Positions 1 through 10,275 of a stretch of 64,000 bases of DNA are shown here, piece by piece. A program made the position numbers and the translations under genes. The notes beneath the pieces are model-generated. The model saw only the letters and a list, made by a program, of their open reading frames with translations, was not told where the DNA came from and made no database searches. The DNA comes from Prorocentrum cordatum (taxonomy: Eukaryota; Sar; Dinophyceae; Prorocentrales; Prorocentraceae), in contig CAUYUJ010017832.1 of NCBI GenBank assembly GCA_963575745.1, positions 32,501 to 96,500 on the forward strand, in the 5' to 3' direction. Every line of letters starts with the position of its first letter. The first letter of the stretch is position 1.

Positions 1-1400
1 CCGCCGGCCCCCGTTGGCGGCCGTCCAGGTGGCGGAGGCCGTCCAGGTGGCGGAGGACCCCTGCGCTGGCCGCGGCGGCTGGACCGCTGGGCCCGCCCCT
101 CGGCGCCGGGCGCCCCGCGGCGTTGGGCCAGGGCGGCCCGCCAGGCGTCGGCGCCGTCCCCGTGGTTGCGGTCGCGGCCCTCACAGCAGGAGGCGGCGCA
201 GCAGGCGGCCCGCCGCCGTTCCCGCCTGGCGCGCCTGGGCCCGCGGGTGGCGCGCAACCAGCTGAAGGCGCCTCGGCGAGGAGCCCGGCAGAGCTGCGGG
301 CGCGGGCGAGCGCGCTGGGCCCGCGGGCCTGGGCCCGGGAGGCGGCGTGCTCGCCGCGGGCGGGCCCGCTGCAGGACGCCTCGCAGTCGCGGTTGTTGGT
401 CGCGCGGAAACGCCTTCATGCAGCGGTTCAAGGCCCCCGAGATGAGTTTCAACGACGGCAAGTGGAACATCGGTGCCGAACTGGACCCAGCTGGAGATGG
501 TAGCGGATAGCCGCCCGGCGCATGCCTCGCGCACCGAACAGGCGAAGGCGAGGAGCGCGGCGTTGCTTCGGAAGCGGCTGGGAGCATGCTTTCGCCCGCC
601 GCTGACCCGAGGAGCGGGCGGCGCCGCCCCTGGCCCGTCGCCTGAGCTCGCCGGCGCGCGGTCGCGGAGCTGGCCGAGGCGGCCGCGGGCGCGGGCGTTT
701 CCTCTGCGAGCGGGCAGCCGCAGGGGACACCCGCCGAGCCCAGCGCGCGCAGCCAGCCCGACGCTCGCGCGAGCAGCCAGGGCCGGAGCGGCTGCCCAGG
801 CGCCGATCGCAGCCGCCGCAGCGCCTTCCGGGCCGGGGGAGCGCCCGACCTCGCCGATCGTAGCGCGCATTGGTTCGGGGCGACAGCCCCCGCCCCTCGC
901 CGCGGCGGGCGCGGCCGGCGCTGGGGCGGGGCGCGCGGGCGGTCGACCAGGCCCGCCCGGCCGTGGAGGCCGCGGGGAAGGGCCGCGGCAAGGGCGGCTG
1001 GGCGCAGCGGCGCCGCCGCGGCAGGCGCGGCCGGCCGCGGCGGCAGCAGCCTTGGCTCGGCAGCAGGCCCCCCGGCGGTGTTGGCGCTGCGGCGTGGCCC
1101 GCGAAGAACTGGTGAAGCTGGCGCTGGCGCGACCCCATGGGGCCTTGCGCCCGCTGACCGCTCGACCGCAGCCCGCGCGCCGGCAGATTCGCCGGCGCCC
1201 CGCGGAGCGTGTGCAGCGGGGGGTCGAGGCCCGCTTATGGCGGGGGTCGAGCGCGATGAATCGCCCTGCGACGATTGGCGCCCGCCGGCAGGAGGCGCCA
1301 GGGCCCGCCCGACGCCTTCCCAGGGTCGGTCGGTCAGTGCGCGAAGGATTCTGAGCGCAGCGAGCGAAGGCCAGCCATGGGCAATGGCTGAATTCGCCCA
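1..1400. other. Very GC-rich, low-complexity segment without a recognised gene
   Basis: Almost all codons in every frame are built from G and C, so long open frames arise on both strands by composition alone and give Ala/Arg/Pro/Gly-rich peptides without domains. The first 60 bases carry a two-fold tandem of a 20-bp unit ending GTCCAGGTGGCGGAGG. The only peptide here with balanced composition is the short one ending at 510, listed separately. A CpG-rich regulatory or intergenic region is possible but cannot be shown. Confidence 0.5.
166..510 (+). CDS. Possible coding fragment, unknown function
   Basis: The last 33 codons (about 406-510) read NAFMQRFKAPEMSF followed by NDGKWNIGAELDPAGDG, then a TAG stop. 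That mix of Phe, Met, Asn, Lys, Trp, Ile and Asp stands out from the Arg/Ala/Gly-rich peptides that the surrounding GC-rich DNA gives in all frames. The upstream part of the same frame is low-complexity and probably not translated, so if real this is a terminal exon or exon fragment. No domain is recognised. A chance open frame remains likely. Confidence 0.25.
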   Translation: MRSRPSQQEAAQQAARRRSRLARLGPRVARNQLKAPRRGARQSCGRGRARWARGPGPGRRRARRGRARCRTPRSRGCWSRGNAFMQRFKAPEMSFNDGKWNIGAELDPAGDGSG

Positions 1401-1414
1401 AGCCCATTTCCCCC

Positions 1415-1870
1415 AGGACTCAACACGCCCAGGCCCGACTCGCCCAGAACTCGACTCGCCCAGACTGAACTCGCCTGGGCTCGACTCCGCCCTGGCCCGA
1501 CTCGCTCTGGCTCGACTCGCAGGGCTGGGCGCGTTGTGTCGGCGAGAGTTGGGCCGGGGCGATTTGCGCCAGGGCGAGTTCCACCAGAGTTAATTATGCA
1601 CGTCCCAGGGTCCTGGAGTGCTGCCGGCGCTGAGGCTGGAGCGCCTGGGTGAGTTCATCTGGGCGGATTTAGCGCGGTGCGAGTTCGGCCGTGCGAGTTG
1701 AGCTCGGGCGAGTTGAGTGCGGCGCGACTTTGACGGGGCGAGATTGAGCGCGGCGCGAACTTCGCCAGGCAAGGTCAGCAGAGCGAGTTGAGCCGGGGCG
1801 AGTCGAGTGCTCGGGCGAGTTGAGTGCTGGGCGAGTTGAGTCCTCGGCGAGTTCAGCCGGGCGGGTTTAG
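1415..1870. repeat. Inverted clusters of a degenerate CTCGACTCGCCCAG repeat
   Basis: From about 1418 to 1550 the + strand carries copies of a 10-14 bp motif around CTCGACTCGCCCAG. From about 1665 to 1870 the complementary motif GGGCGAGTTGAG recurs, also on the + strand. About 110 bp of other sequence separates the two head-to-head clusters. Copies differ in spacing and sequence, so this is an old, drifting minisatellite. Confidence 0.6.
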
Positions 1871-2375
1871 CCAGGCGGCCGCGGTGCGGAAGAAAGACAA
1901 GGGCGAGGGCGCCTGCTCCATAACGTTGCGCATGCTGCGCGGCGCTCGCAACGCAGCGCAAGCAATGTCGCGCAGTCGATGCGCTCTGTAAGCACTGCGG
2001 TGAACACAGGCATGTGATGCAAACTGCGTGGTAAGAGTTCTGAGAAGTAAATCGCGCCATGCAGATTACAAGATCCAGCGCGAGGAGCACGGGGCGTCGA
2101 CGGCCGCCCACCAGGTGCGACATCGGCAGACCCGCCTTGCGCCCGCTTAGCTCGGCGCCCAGGGGGCGCCCGCAGCCGCCCGCCAGGCGAAACCTCGACA
2201 GGCGCAATCATCGCAGAATTTGCCACCAAGCGCCAGAGGCTGCCCGCCCACCGCGGGAAAACGTGCGCACCCCGGCCGGCGCCCCTGGAACGCCCGCGAC
2301 GAGCAGCAGTTGATGGAAACGGCTCCTGGCAGCGGAAACTACGGAGAATTCAGGGGCGGACGAAACTTTGAAGTA
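1871..2375. other. Non-repetitive GC-rich stretch, no gene recognised
   Basis: This segment between two minisatellites is not obviously repetitive. Open frames exist on the minus strand (for example to 2229), but their peptides are Arg/Pro/Ala-rich and match nothing I know. I see no splice pattern or conserved motif that supports a gene. Confidence 0.4.
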
Positions 2376-2960
2376 CGATGCGAGATCGAATTGGCACGCG
2401 CGCGCGGGCGGGGTCGGGCTGCCAGTCCAGGTCGGGCGGACCTTGGCGGGGGGGTCGGGTCGGGCGGGCGGGGCCCAGCGGGCGGGCGGGTTCGGGCGGG
2501 CGGGACATGAGTGCGTGGTGCATCATCGAGTTGGCCAGCGCGTGCCCTGGCGATCGGGCCGGGTCGGGCGGCCTCCTGCCCACCGAGTTGGCACCCGCGC
2601 GCCCTAGCGGGCGGGTCGGATCTGGCGGGCAGGCCGGGCCAGGCTGGCCGTAGCGACCAGGTCGGGCGGGCGGGACATTAGCGCGCGATTCATCATCGAA
2701 TTTGCACGCGCCCACCTTGACGGGCGGGCCGGGCCGGGCGGGCGGGCCAGGCCATGCGGGCCCTGACGGGCGGGCGGGGCAGAACAAAAATGCGCATCGT
2801 CGCACTTGCGCGAGCGCGCCCCAACGGGCGGGCCGGGTCGGGCGGGCGGGTCGGGCCGGGCGGGCGCCGACGAGCGGGTTGGGCCAGCGGGGCATTGGAA
2901 TGGGATGCGTCATATGAATCGGCACTCGTGTACCCTGAGGGGCGGGTCGTTTCGAGCGCG
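2376..2960 (+). repeat. GC minisatellite, first block
   Basis: Units of roughly 100-170 bp combine a GGGCGGGTCGG-rich part with a more constant core containing CATCATCGA and a following GCAC(G)CGC. Cores lie near 2379, 2521, 2692, 2795 and 2906. A related unit reappears at 4300-4450 on the far side of the GGACCAACC array. The uneven spacing reflects expansion of the GGGCGGG part. Confidence 0.65.
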
Positions 2961-3034
2961 GGTCGCGTCGGGCGGGCGGGCGGGGCCTGTCCATCCGGAC
3001 CGCCCGGACTATGCGCCCGCCCCAACCGGACCAG

Positions 3035-3170
3035 AGGGACCCCGATTTAAATCGGGATCCACCTGGTTGGCCCAGTTGGTCCCAGTTAAATCGGATGGCG
3101 GTGGCCCGGGACCCCGATTTAAATCGGATGGCGTTGGCCCGGTTGCTTGGGCCAACTGGGCCAACGCCAT
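3035..3170. repeat. Short repeats carrying the perfect palindrome CGATTTAAATCG
   Basis: The 12-bp self-complementary word CGATTTAAATCG occurs near 3042 and 3115, each preceded by ACCC. A half version (TTAAATCGGATGGC) lies between them. The AT core is conspicuous in an otherwise GC-rich neighbourhood, and the block sits exactly between the two minisatellites. Confidence 0.6.
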
Positions 3171-3179
3171 CCGCCGGGC

Positions 3180-4285
3180 CACCCCCGGACCAGGCCCCCA
3201 CGTGGACCAACCGCCAGACCACCTGGACCTCCGGACCACCTGCAGCTGCAACCGGACCAACCAGACCTATGGGACCAACAGGCCAACCGGACCACCCGGA
3301 CCACCCGACGTGCCCGGACCATGTTCAGACCGCCCAGACCATGCACCCGCACCACCCAGTCTAACCGGACCATCTGGACCCACCAGACCAACCTGACCCC
3401 GACCTACCAGACCAACCAGACCAACCAGACCAACCTCATCCACCAGACACAAAACCACCTAGACCACCCCCCCGACCAGGCCCTCAATTTCTGGGACAAA
3501 CCGTACAGCCAGACCAGCCAGACCAACTGGACCGACCCGGCCACCAGACCTGCCTGCCAGGACCATCCAGAAGATCCGGCCTATGCACCCGGACCATGCA
3601 CCCAGACCACCCGGACTTCCCTGACCAGGTTGACCACGCGGATGAAGCGGACCCGGACCACCCGGACCGACCAGACCATTAGGACCGACCAGACCAGCCA
3701 GACCAGCCGGGCCAGCCCGACCAATATGGACCAATTCAGACCAACCAGTTTCCGGACCAACCTGACCAGGTGGACCCGCCGGACCAACCGCACCAACCGG
3801 ACCTCCGGGACCAAGCAGACCAAACGGACCAAACGGACCAACCGAGCCAACCGGAACAGCGGGACCAACCAGACCACCCGGACCAACCGGACCGACCGGA
3901 CCAACCGGACAAACCGGACAAACCGGACAAACCGGACCATTAAGATTAACCGGACCAACCAGATTAGCCAGGCCACATGGACCAACCGCACCAACCGGAC
4001 CAAGCGTACCAACTGGACCACCAAGACCACCCGATTTGTCCGGACCAACCCGACCACCCGGACCAACCAGACCAACCGGGTTAATTTGATCAGCCAGGCC
4101 AGCCGAACCAACCAGACCAACCGGACCAACCGGATCAACCAAGCCAACCCGAACATTCGGACCACCAACCAGACAAAGCGAACCAACCGGACCAGCCGGA
4201 CCAACCCGGACCAGCCGGACCAAATGAGTTGGACCACCCAGACCGAGCGGACCAACCCGACCAGCCAGACCCCGGACGCGCGGAC
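3180..4285 (+). repeat. 1.1 kb minisatellite of GGACCAACC-type 9-10-mers
   Basis: About a hundred copies of a 9-10 bp unit, mostly GGACCAACC or GGACCACCC with variants such as AGACCAACC, run without a break. Because local periods are multiples of three, both strands show long open frames rich in Thr/Asn/Arg or Val/Gly/Leu. These are by-products of the repeat and not genes. Confidence 0.9.
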
Positions 4286-4289
4286 GGTT

Positions 4290-4460
4290 ATCGTCGGCGG
4301 GTCGGATCGTGCAGACTTTCATGGGCGGGTCGGGCGGGCGGGACAGTAGACTATGATACATCATCGGGCTAGCACCCGTGTGCCCTAACGGGCGGATCGG
4401 GTCGGTCGGGCGGGCTGGGTCGGGCGGACCTTGACGGGCAGGTCGGGTTGGGCGTTTCCA
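4290..4460 (+). repeat. GC minisatellite, second block
   Basis: This is a further unit of the family seen at 2376-2960, with GGGCGGGTCGGGCGGGCGGG, the core GATACATCATCGGGCTAGC and a second GGCGGGTCGG stretch. Its position on the other side of the GGACCAACC array suggests that array grew inside a pre-existing minisatellite. Confidence 0.6.
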
Positions 4461-4464
4461 GATA

Positions 4465-5215
4465 AATTTTGCGTGCGTGGTGCCAGCGGGCGACCTTATA
4501 GACTCCTTGCGACCCCGTTTCGTAAAATCAATGATTTGGCATTTCATATTTCTTCAATTTTTTTATTTTTTTTTTTTTTTTTTTCGCTGAGGCCTTTTTC
4601 TTTTTCTTTTTGTGTTTTTTTTTATTTTCTGGGTTTCTTCTTTCTCTTTATCTTCTTGGTGCATCTTGTGGTGCCTCTGGGGGGTCTCTTGGGGCCTTCT
4701 TGGGGTCTCTTGGGGGCCTCCTGGGGGCCTCTTGGGGGCCTCTTGGGGCCATCTTGGGGCCATCTTGGGACCTCTTGGGGCCTCCTGGGCGCTTCTTGGG
4801 GCCTTTTTGGAGGAGATCGATCAAACAAGAGGGGAGCATTAATGAGCGACCCCCCCCCCCAGGAGGCCAACATGGGGCCTCTTGGATGTCTCTTGGAGGT
4901 CTCTTGGCAGCCTCTTGGCAGCCTCTTGGAGGCATTCTGGGGGCCTGGGGGCCTCCTGGGGGCCTCTTGGGGTTTCCTGGCCACCTCTTGGGGCACCCTT
5001 AGGAGCCTTGGCGGCCATCTTTGGGCCATCTTAGGCGAAATCGATCGCAGGAGGGGGGTGTTCAATTAGCGCACCCCCCCCCCAGGAGGCCAAAATGGGG
5101 TCAAAACCGTAATAAAATCAATGATTTTGGCTTCCTCGCCGAGGCCGTTTTGGACGCTCCGACGACTCGCGAAAACCCTTGTCCAGGTCCATGGGGAGGG
5201 GGTAGGGCAAGCTAG
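4465..5215 (+). repeat. CTTGGGGGCCT 11-mer array, block 1
   Basis: After a T-rich stretch (4556-4640) comes a run of units close to GGGGCCTCTTGG. Two subunits each contain a C10-11 run followed by AGGAGGCCAA (4850 and 5080). The word AAAATCAATGATTTTGGC or a near copy flanks the block at 4524 and 5114 and may mark the ends of a duplicated module. The repeat encodes Leu-Leu-Gly-Ala-Ser-Trp-Gly repeats in one frame, a by-product of the period. Confidence 0.75.
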
Positions 5216-5289
5216 GTGCGCTCGCGTCATATCTCACATCCTACCCCTCCCTCCCATCCCTTACCATGGCGTAGATCCCCTCTCTACTC

Positions 5290-6115
5290 GCACAGTCGGA
5301 TGTCGAGCAGGGCAATGATCCCGAAAGGGTACGCGATGCATTGTAGAGCACGGCATGGCATGGCGTAGAAGAGCACCGCAAAGCGTAGTATCAACGTAGC
5401 ATTGCATTGCATGCCGTGGCATGGCACGGTAAATGACGCCGGCGCTGCAGCGGGAGCACGAGTCGGAACGAGCGGAAGCGCGGAAATGAGGCCAGTGCTG
5501 CAGCGGGAGCACGATTCGGAACGAGCGGAAGCACGGAAATGAGGCCACCGCTGCAGCGGGAGCACGATTCGGAACGAGCGGGGCCCGAAAATGAGGCCGG
5601 CGCCTCAGCGAGAGCAGCATTTTGGAAAAAAATGCAGGCTCTGGGGAATCCTGCGTGTAAAAAAACAGTACGCGGGGGAGGGCTAATACTTTCAAGCCGT
5701 CATCAGGGGAAGAGGGAGAGTAGTATTCATCCGCAAAGCGTAGTATCAACGTAGCATTGCATTGCATGCCGTGGCATGGCACGGGAAATGACGCCAGCGC
5801 TGCAGCGAGAGCGCGAGTCGGAACGAGCGGAAGCGCGGAAATGAGGCCAGCGCTGCAGCGGGAGCACGATTCGGAACGAGCGGAAGCACGGAAATGAGGC
5901 TAGCGCTGCAGCGGGAGCACGATTCGGAACGAGCGGGGCCCGAAAATGAGGCCGGCGCCTCAGCGAGAGCAGCATTTTGGGAAAAAAATGCAGGCGAAAA
6001 CCCAACTCCGGGGAATCCTGTGTGTAAAACAACTGTACGCGGGGGGGGGGGGGCTAATATTTTCAAACCGTCCTCAGGGGAAGATGGAGAGTAGTATTCA
6101 TATTGAGTAATTGTC
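5290..6115 (+). repeat. 53-bp tandem family inside a 354-bp duplication
   Basis: The 53-bp unit contains GCTGCAGCGGGAGCACGATT followed by CGGAACGAGCGG and GAAATGAGGCC; there are three copies at 5431-5600 and three at 5790-5955. The whole module, from CCGCAAAGCGTAG (5377) through GCATGGC-type repeats and the 53-bp units to GAATCCTG and TAGTATTCAT, is duplicated head to tail at 5731. Its conserved downstream end reads ATTCATATTGAGTAAT (6096). Related copies lie at 8299-9370, and distant ones at 62.9-63.1 kb. Confidence 0.8.
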
Positions 6116-6520
6116 GAGGGTTAAACCCCCCTCCCCGAAGGGGAAGAAAAAGGAGTGGAAGAGGAAACGCTCTAAACCACCGACGTCCAGAGGGCTGGTG
6201 GGATTAGAAGTGCTACGCACAAGGTGAGGAAGGCGTGGTCAGCCTTCCGCACCTCTCGGAGGCGGGCGAGCGAATTCTCGCCAGCCGACGTAGTGAATCT
6301 GGCGCTCCGCTGAACGCTCCGACCACTGAGCGCTCGCTGCCTGACGACTGTCAGGACCGACGCAGCGGAATGAAGGAAAGAGAGGCAGCGGGGGATGGGA
6401 AGGGCGAGGGAGACGGGCAGGTCAGACGCGCCCGGGTGGCAGCGTTGCTCGGCCGCTGCCAGCCAGCGGGCAAGGCGCCGGGGGTTCGGCCCCGTGCAGG
6501 GGCGAAGATGCCCAAGCCTT
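6116..6520. other. Unassigned sequence between repeats
   Basis: No recognisable gene. Open frames exist on both strands, but their peptides lack known motifs. The stretch ends exactly where the MITE-like element begins. Confidence 0.4.
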
Positions 6521-6715
6521 GTACGGTAGGTTCGCGTCGTGTCGACAGGTTGCGACACCAGCGCGGGCGCTTGAGGTTGAACGCCGCCGGTGGCCCAGAA
6601 TCAGCCCATCGTTGAACGATGAGCCGCTTTGGGAACGACCGATCCTTCAAGGTTGAACGATCCCCGCGATGTCCGAGACCACCGGTGGGGTCGGCACGAC
6701 GCGAGCCTGCCGTGC
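6521..6715. mobile_element. MITE-like element, copy A
   Basis: The 195-bp element has 26-bp terminal inverted repeats. The left end (6521-6546) starts GTACGGTAGGTTCGCGTCGT. The reverse complement of 6690-6715 starts GCACGGCAGGCTCGCGTCGT. The two ends agree at 22 of 26 positions, and all four differences are T versus C. The interior is homologous along its length to copy B at 28748-28940, sharing GGTTGAACGCCG, CCCAGAATC and TTCAAGGTTG. No transposase is encoded, so it would depend on another element. No clear target-site duplication is visible. Confidence 0.65.
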
Positions 6716-7375
6716 ACCGCCTTGCGCCTGGTGTACGGGTGGGGGCCCTGGCCCTGGAGGGCCGCTCTACGCGTCGCTGGAGGTTGCGACGGAGGCCGGA
6801 GGCTGCGAGGGAGGAGTATGATTCGACGTAGGCATGAGAAGAGAAGGAAGCACGGTAGGCATGATTCGACGTGGGGATTCGCATCTCTTTTTTCAGTAGC
6901 ATTTATTTCTGAACATTTGGGCACGAGTGCGTCTGAGTACTGGCGAAAAGCCGACAGTTTGGACGCAAACGAATCCGTCGTATACCCCTTGGCGGGTGAA
7001 CCCTCTGGAGGCCCCAGTGCCACGCCTGCTTCATCGCGATGGTCATTGTGTTCTGAAGAGAGTGGCCGCCAAAACGGCCTTTCTACCCGAGAGGTCATGA
7101 AACTCTGGACACGAATGTGTTCGTGAAATACTTGGCGGGTCCCCGCTAGGAGGCCCCATTCCATTGAATGTATAGCAAGGGCTGGCACCTGCGCACTGCC
7201 GTACCGGTGAGACCACCAACGTCCCTCCAGTCCGCACGGCGAGTTGCGGCCGTTCTTTTTTACGACGACGTGGTTATTGATTACGTCGGCTCTCGGGGTA
7301 TTGGCATTCGCTGGGTGATTGGCATTTGTGGATCGCACTGCACGGTGCTGCATTTGTGCCACCCGGTAGACAAAA
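6716..7375. other. Unassigned sequence with small internal duplications
   Basis: Two short duplications are visible: ATGATTCGACGT at 6819 and 6860, and CTTGGCGGGT followed by AGGCCCCA at about 6998 and 7132. A plus-strand frame from 7168 reads AVLFYDDVVIDYVGSRG and continues plausibly before running into the GA tract, but no family is recognised. Confidence 0.35.
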
Positions 7376-7376
7376 C

Positions 7377-7409
<33 letters not shown>
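7377..7409 (+). repeat. (GA)n microsatellite
   Basis: GA dinucleotides are interrupted twice by AGA, over about 33 bp. Confidence 0.9.
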
Positions 7410-7589
7410 CAGCAGCCACATCGCTGAGACTGGCCCTTGGGTCTTGTGCCCTTGGAGCCAGAGAACCTCCGTGTCGAGTTTCGAGCGCACAGCTGCAGCA
7501 CTACCACCACCATTGGGGCAGTACCAGCCTCATTTGCACAGCGTGGACTGCAGCACCGTTGGGACTGTCACGTCCAGGCGCAGCGCAGT

Positions 7590-7890
7590 CTTTCTCCTAT
7601 CCCTCACTCCGCCCTCGCCCCTTCCCCGTCTTTCTCCTCGTCATCCCGATGGCCCTCGCCCTTTTCTTTCCCCTTCACTACCCTCCCCTCCTGCCCCCTT
7701 TGCCTCCCCCCCTCCCCTCGCTTACCGCTCACCTCCCCTTCACCTCCTCCCTCGCCTCCTCCCTTCCCGCGCTTTCACTTCCCCTCTCGTCCTCTCTGGC
7801 GCGCAGGTGCCAGAGGACTGCGTGCGCGTCGTCGTCAAGTGCCAGATCACAACGGGGAAATTCAAGGAGGCCACCCAGGGGATCTAGCCC
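7590..7890 (+). CDS. Possible intron tail plus terminal exon, unknown protein
   Basis: A 210-bp pyrimidine-rich stretch (7590-7800) ends in GCGCGCAG, a good 3' splice-site context. An in-frame segment follows, reading VPEDCVRVVVKCQITTGKF plus six or seven residues to a TAG stop at about 7885. The peptide is short but well balanced. A plus-strand gene whose last exon is about 27 codons would explain it. No domain is recognised, and the start and upstream exons cannot be placed. Confidence 0.3.
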
Positions 7891-7924
7891 GTCCTCCTGC
7901 TGGCCCTCCCTCCCTGCCCCCCCT

Positions 7925-8140
7925 CACTGAGGAGGAGCAGGAGGAGGAGAAGGAGGACGAGGACGAGGAGGACGAGGAGGAGGAGGAGGAGGAGAAGGAG
8001 GAGGAGAAGGAGGAGAAGAAAGAGGAGGACAAGGAGGACAAGGAGAAAGAGGAGGAGAAAGGGGAGGAGAAAGAGGAGAAAGAGGAGGACGAGGAAGAAG
8101 AGGAGGAGGGAGGAGAGAGGGCGAGGAGGAGGAGGACAAG
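7925..8140 (+). repeat. GGA/GAG purine triplet array
   Basis: About 215 bp are almost wholly purine, with GAGGAG and GAAGAG triplets and rare C interruptions. Confidence 0.9.
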
Positions 8141-8198
8141 GATGCCCCAGGCGGCGCCTAATTTATCGTCTCGTCACAATTGCGTCCTCTGATGTTTT

Positions 8199-8298
8199 NN
8201 NNNNNNNNNNNNNNNNNNNNNNNNNNNNNNNNNNNNNNNNNNNNNNNNNNNNNNNNNNNNNNNNNNNNNNNNNNNNNNNNNNNNNNNNNNNNNNNNNN
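8199..8298. other. Assembly gap (100 N)
   Basis: Exactly 100 unknown bases, the usual placeholder for a scaffold join of unknown size. Confidence 0.99.
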
Positions 8299-9370
8299 CA
8301 CCCGGATTTCAAATTTCTGCAGGGGTGAAAGGAGAGTAGCATTCATATTGGGTAATGGTAGAGTGGGTCCGATGTCAGAGTTGTGCAAGTGCATTCATAT
8401 TGAGTAATGGTAGAGGTAGAAATTGCCAATCGCGACAAAGACGCAGACGACGATGCAGGTGCATTCATATTGAGTAATGGTAGAGGTAGAAATTGCCAAT
8501 CGCGGACGCGGGACGCATGCGCTGCAGCGGCAGCACGATCTGGAACGACCAGAGGCGCAGAAATGGGACCGACGCTGCAGCGGGAGCGACATGTTGAAGA
8601 GCCGAAGAGTGCCGTAGTGCCAAGAAAACAATACGGCAGCACGATTTGGAATGAGCAGAGGCGCATACATGGGACCAACGCTGCAGCGGGAGCACCATTG
8701 TTGAAGAGCCGAAAAACGCCACTGGAGCGGAACATATCATAGCATGGGGCCGGGGACCGTTGCACTGCAGCGGCAGCACGATTTGGAACGACCAGCGGCG
8801 CGGAAAATAGGACGAACGCTGCAGCGGGAACAACATTCTGAAGGACCGGAAAGACTCGGATTTTCAAAAACATAGATGAAAACCAAACTCCCGGGAATCC
8901 TGTGCGGAAAAGGGCGCCGCCCAAAAGGGGGGGGGGGCTTTCTGCGGCCCCAGAAATCAACGAATCGACACCGGATGTGCAATCACCTCCAATGTTTTTG
9001 CCGTGGATCATTTTCTAGATTTGGGGCTTCTTAAAAAAGATCGAAAACGTCGGCGCTGCAGCGGGAACACGTTTTGGAACAACGAGAGGCGCAGAAATTG
9101 GACCAGCGCTGCAGCGGGAACACGATTCGGAACGAGCGGGAGCGCGGAAATGAGGCCAGCGCTGCAGCGGGAACACGATTCGGAAGGAGCGGGAACCCGA
9201 AAATTAGGCCAGCGCCTCAGCGAGAGCAGCATTTTAGAAAAAAAACACAAGCGAAAACCCAACTCCGGGGAATCCTGTGTGTAAAAAAACAGTACGCGGG
9301 GGGGTGCCGAACATCTTCCGGACGCCATCAGGGGAAGTGGGAGAGTAGTATTCATATTGTGTAATTGTGG
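8299..9370 (+). repeat. Second locus of the 53-bp family
   Basis: Repeats of GCTGCAGCGG with nearby GATTTGGAACGA occur at about 8520, 8575, 8680, 8760, 8815, 9055, 9105 and 9160. The downstream part (9240-9370) matches 5990-6110 closely, including GAATCCTGTGTGTAAAA and ATTCATATTG. Near the gap a 69-bp unit starting GCATTCATATTGAGTAATGG is tandemly duplicated (8391, 8460). The array stops exactly where the GGA array begins. Confidence 0.75.
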
Positions 9371-9627
9371 AGGGGGGAGGGGGAGGGGGAGGGGGAGGAG
9401 GAGGAGGGTGGAGGGGGAGGGGGAGGTGGAAGAGGGAGGGCGAGGAGGGAGGGGGGGAGGGGGAGGAGGGGGAGGAGGGGGAGGAGGGGGAGGAGGAGGA
9501 GGAGGAGGAGGAGGAGTGAGGAGGAGGAGGAGGAGGAGAGGAGGAGGAGGAGGCGGAGGCGGATGCAGAGGCGGAGGCGGGAGCGGAGGCGGAGGCGGAG
9601 GAGGATGAGGAGGAGGAGCAGGAGCAA

Positions 9628-9661
<34 letters not shown>

Positions 9662-10275
9662 AGGAGCAGGAGGAGCACGAATGAGCAGGAATGAGCAGGA
9701 GGAGCAGGAGGAGCAGGAGGAGGAGGAGCAGGAGGAGCAGGAGGAGCAGGAGGAGCAGGAGGAGAGAAGGAGCAGGAGGAGCAGGAGGAGCAGAGAAGGA
9801 GCAGGAAGAGAAGAGGAGCAGGAGAGCAGGAGGAGCAGGAGGGAGAGGAGGAGCAAGGAGGAGGAGCAGGAGGAACAGGAGAGCAGGAGGAGAGGAGGAG
9901 CGGAGGAGGAGGGAGCAGGAGGAGCAGGAGGAGGAGGAGGAGGAAGAGTTCATGGACCCTGTTAGGGCACCAGCTGAGCCAGTCTGGGAGCGATCAGAGC
10001 AGGAATAAGCAGGAGGAGCAGGAATAGCAGGAGGAGGAGGAGGAGCAGGAGGAGCAGGAGGAGGAGGAGGAGCAGGAGGAGCAGGAGGAGCAGGAGAAGC
10101 AGGAGGAGCAGGGGAGCAGATGAGGAGGAGGAGGAGGAGGAGGAGGAGGGAGGAGGAACGAGGAGGAGCGAGGAGGGAGGAGGAGCGAGGAGGAGGGAGG
10201 AGGCAGGAGGAGGAGGAGGAGGAGGAGGAGGGAGGATGGAGAAGGAGGAGGAGGAGGAGGAGTAGGAGGAGGAAG
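9366..10275 (+). repeat. 0.9 kb GGA/GAGCAG purine array
   Basis: GGAGGGGGA passes into GGAGGAGGA and then GAGCAGGAGGAGCAG units. The only interruption is a 60-bp island at 9950-10010 reading TTCATGGACCCTGTTAGGGC. The same island recurs at the array's far end (10276), so the array was partly duplicated as a block. Long open frames on both strands (Glu/Arg on +, Ser/Leu/Pro on -) are by-products. Confidence 0.9.

Noticed and set aside
181-1407. 408-codon minus-strand frame at the left end
   Set aside because: It overlaps equally long plus-strand frames in extremely GC-rich DNA, has only Ala/Arg/Pro/Gly-rich text, and contains no motif.
3147-4547. 360-400 codon frames across the GGACCAACC array
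   Set aside because: The repeat period keeps frames open on both strands; the peptides are simple Thr/Asn/Arg or Gly/Val/Leu repeats.
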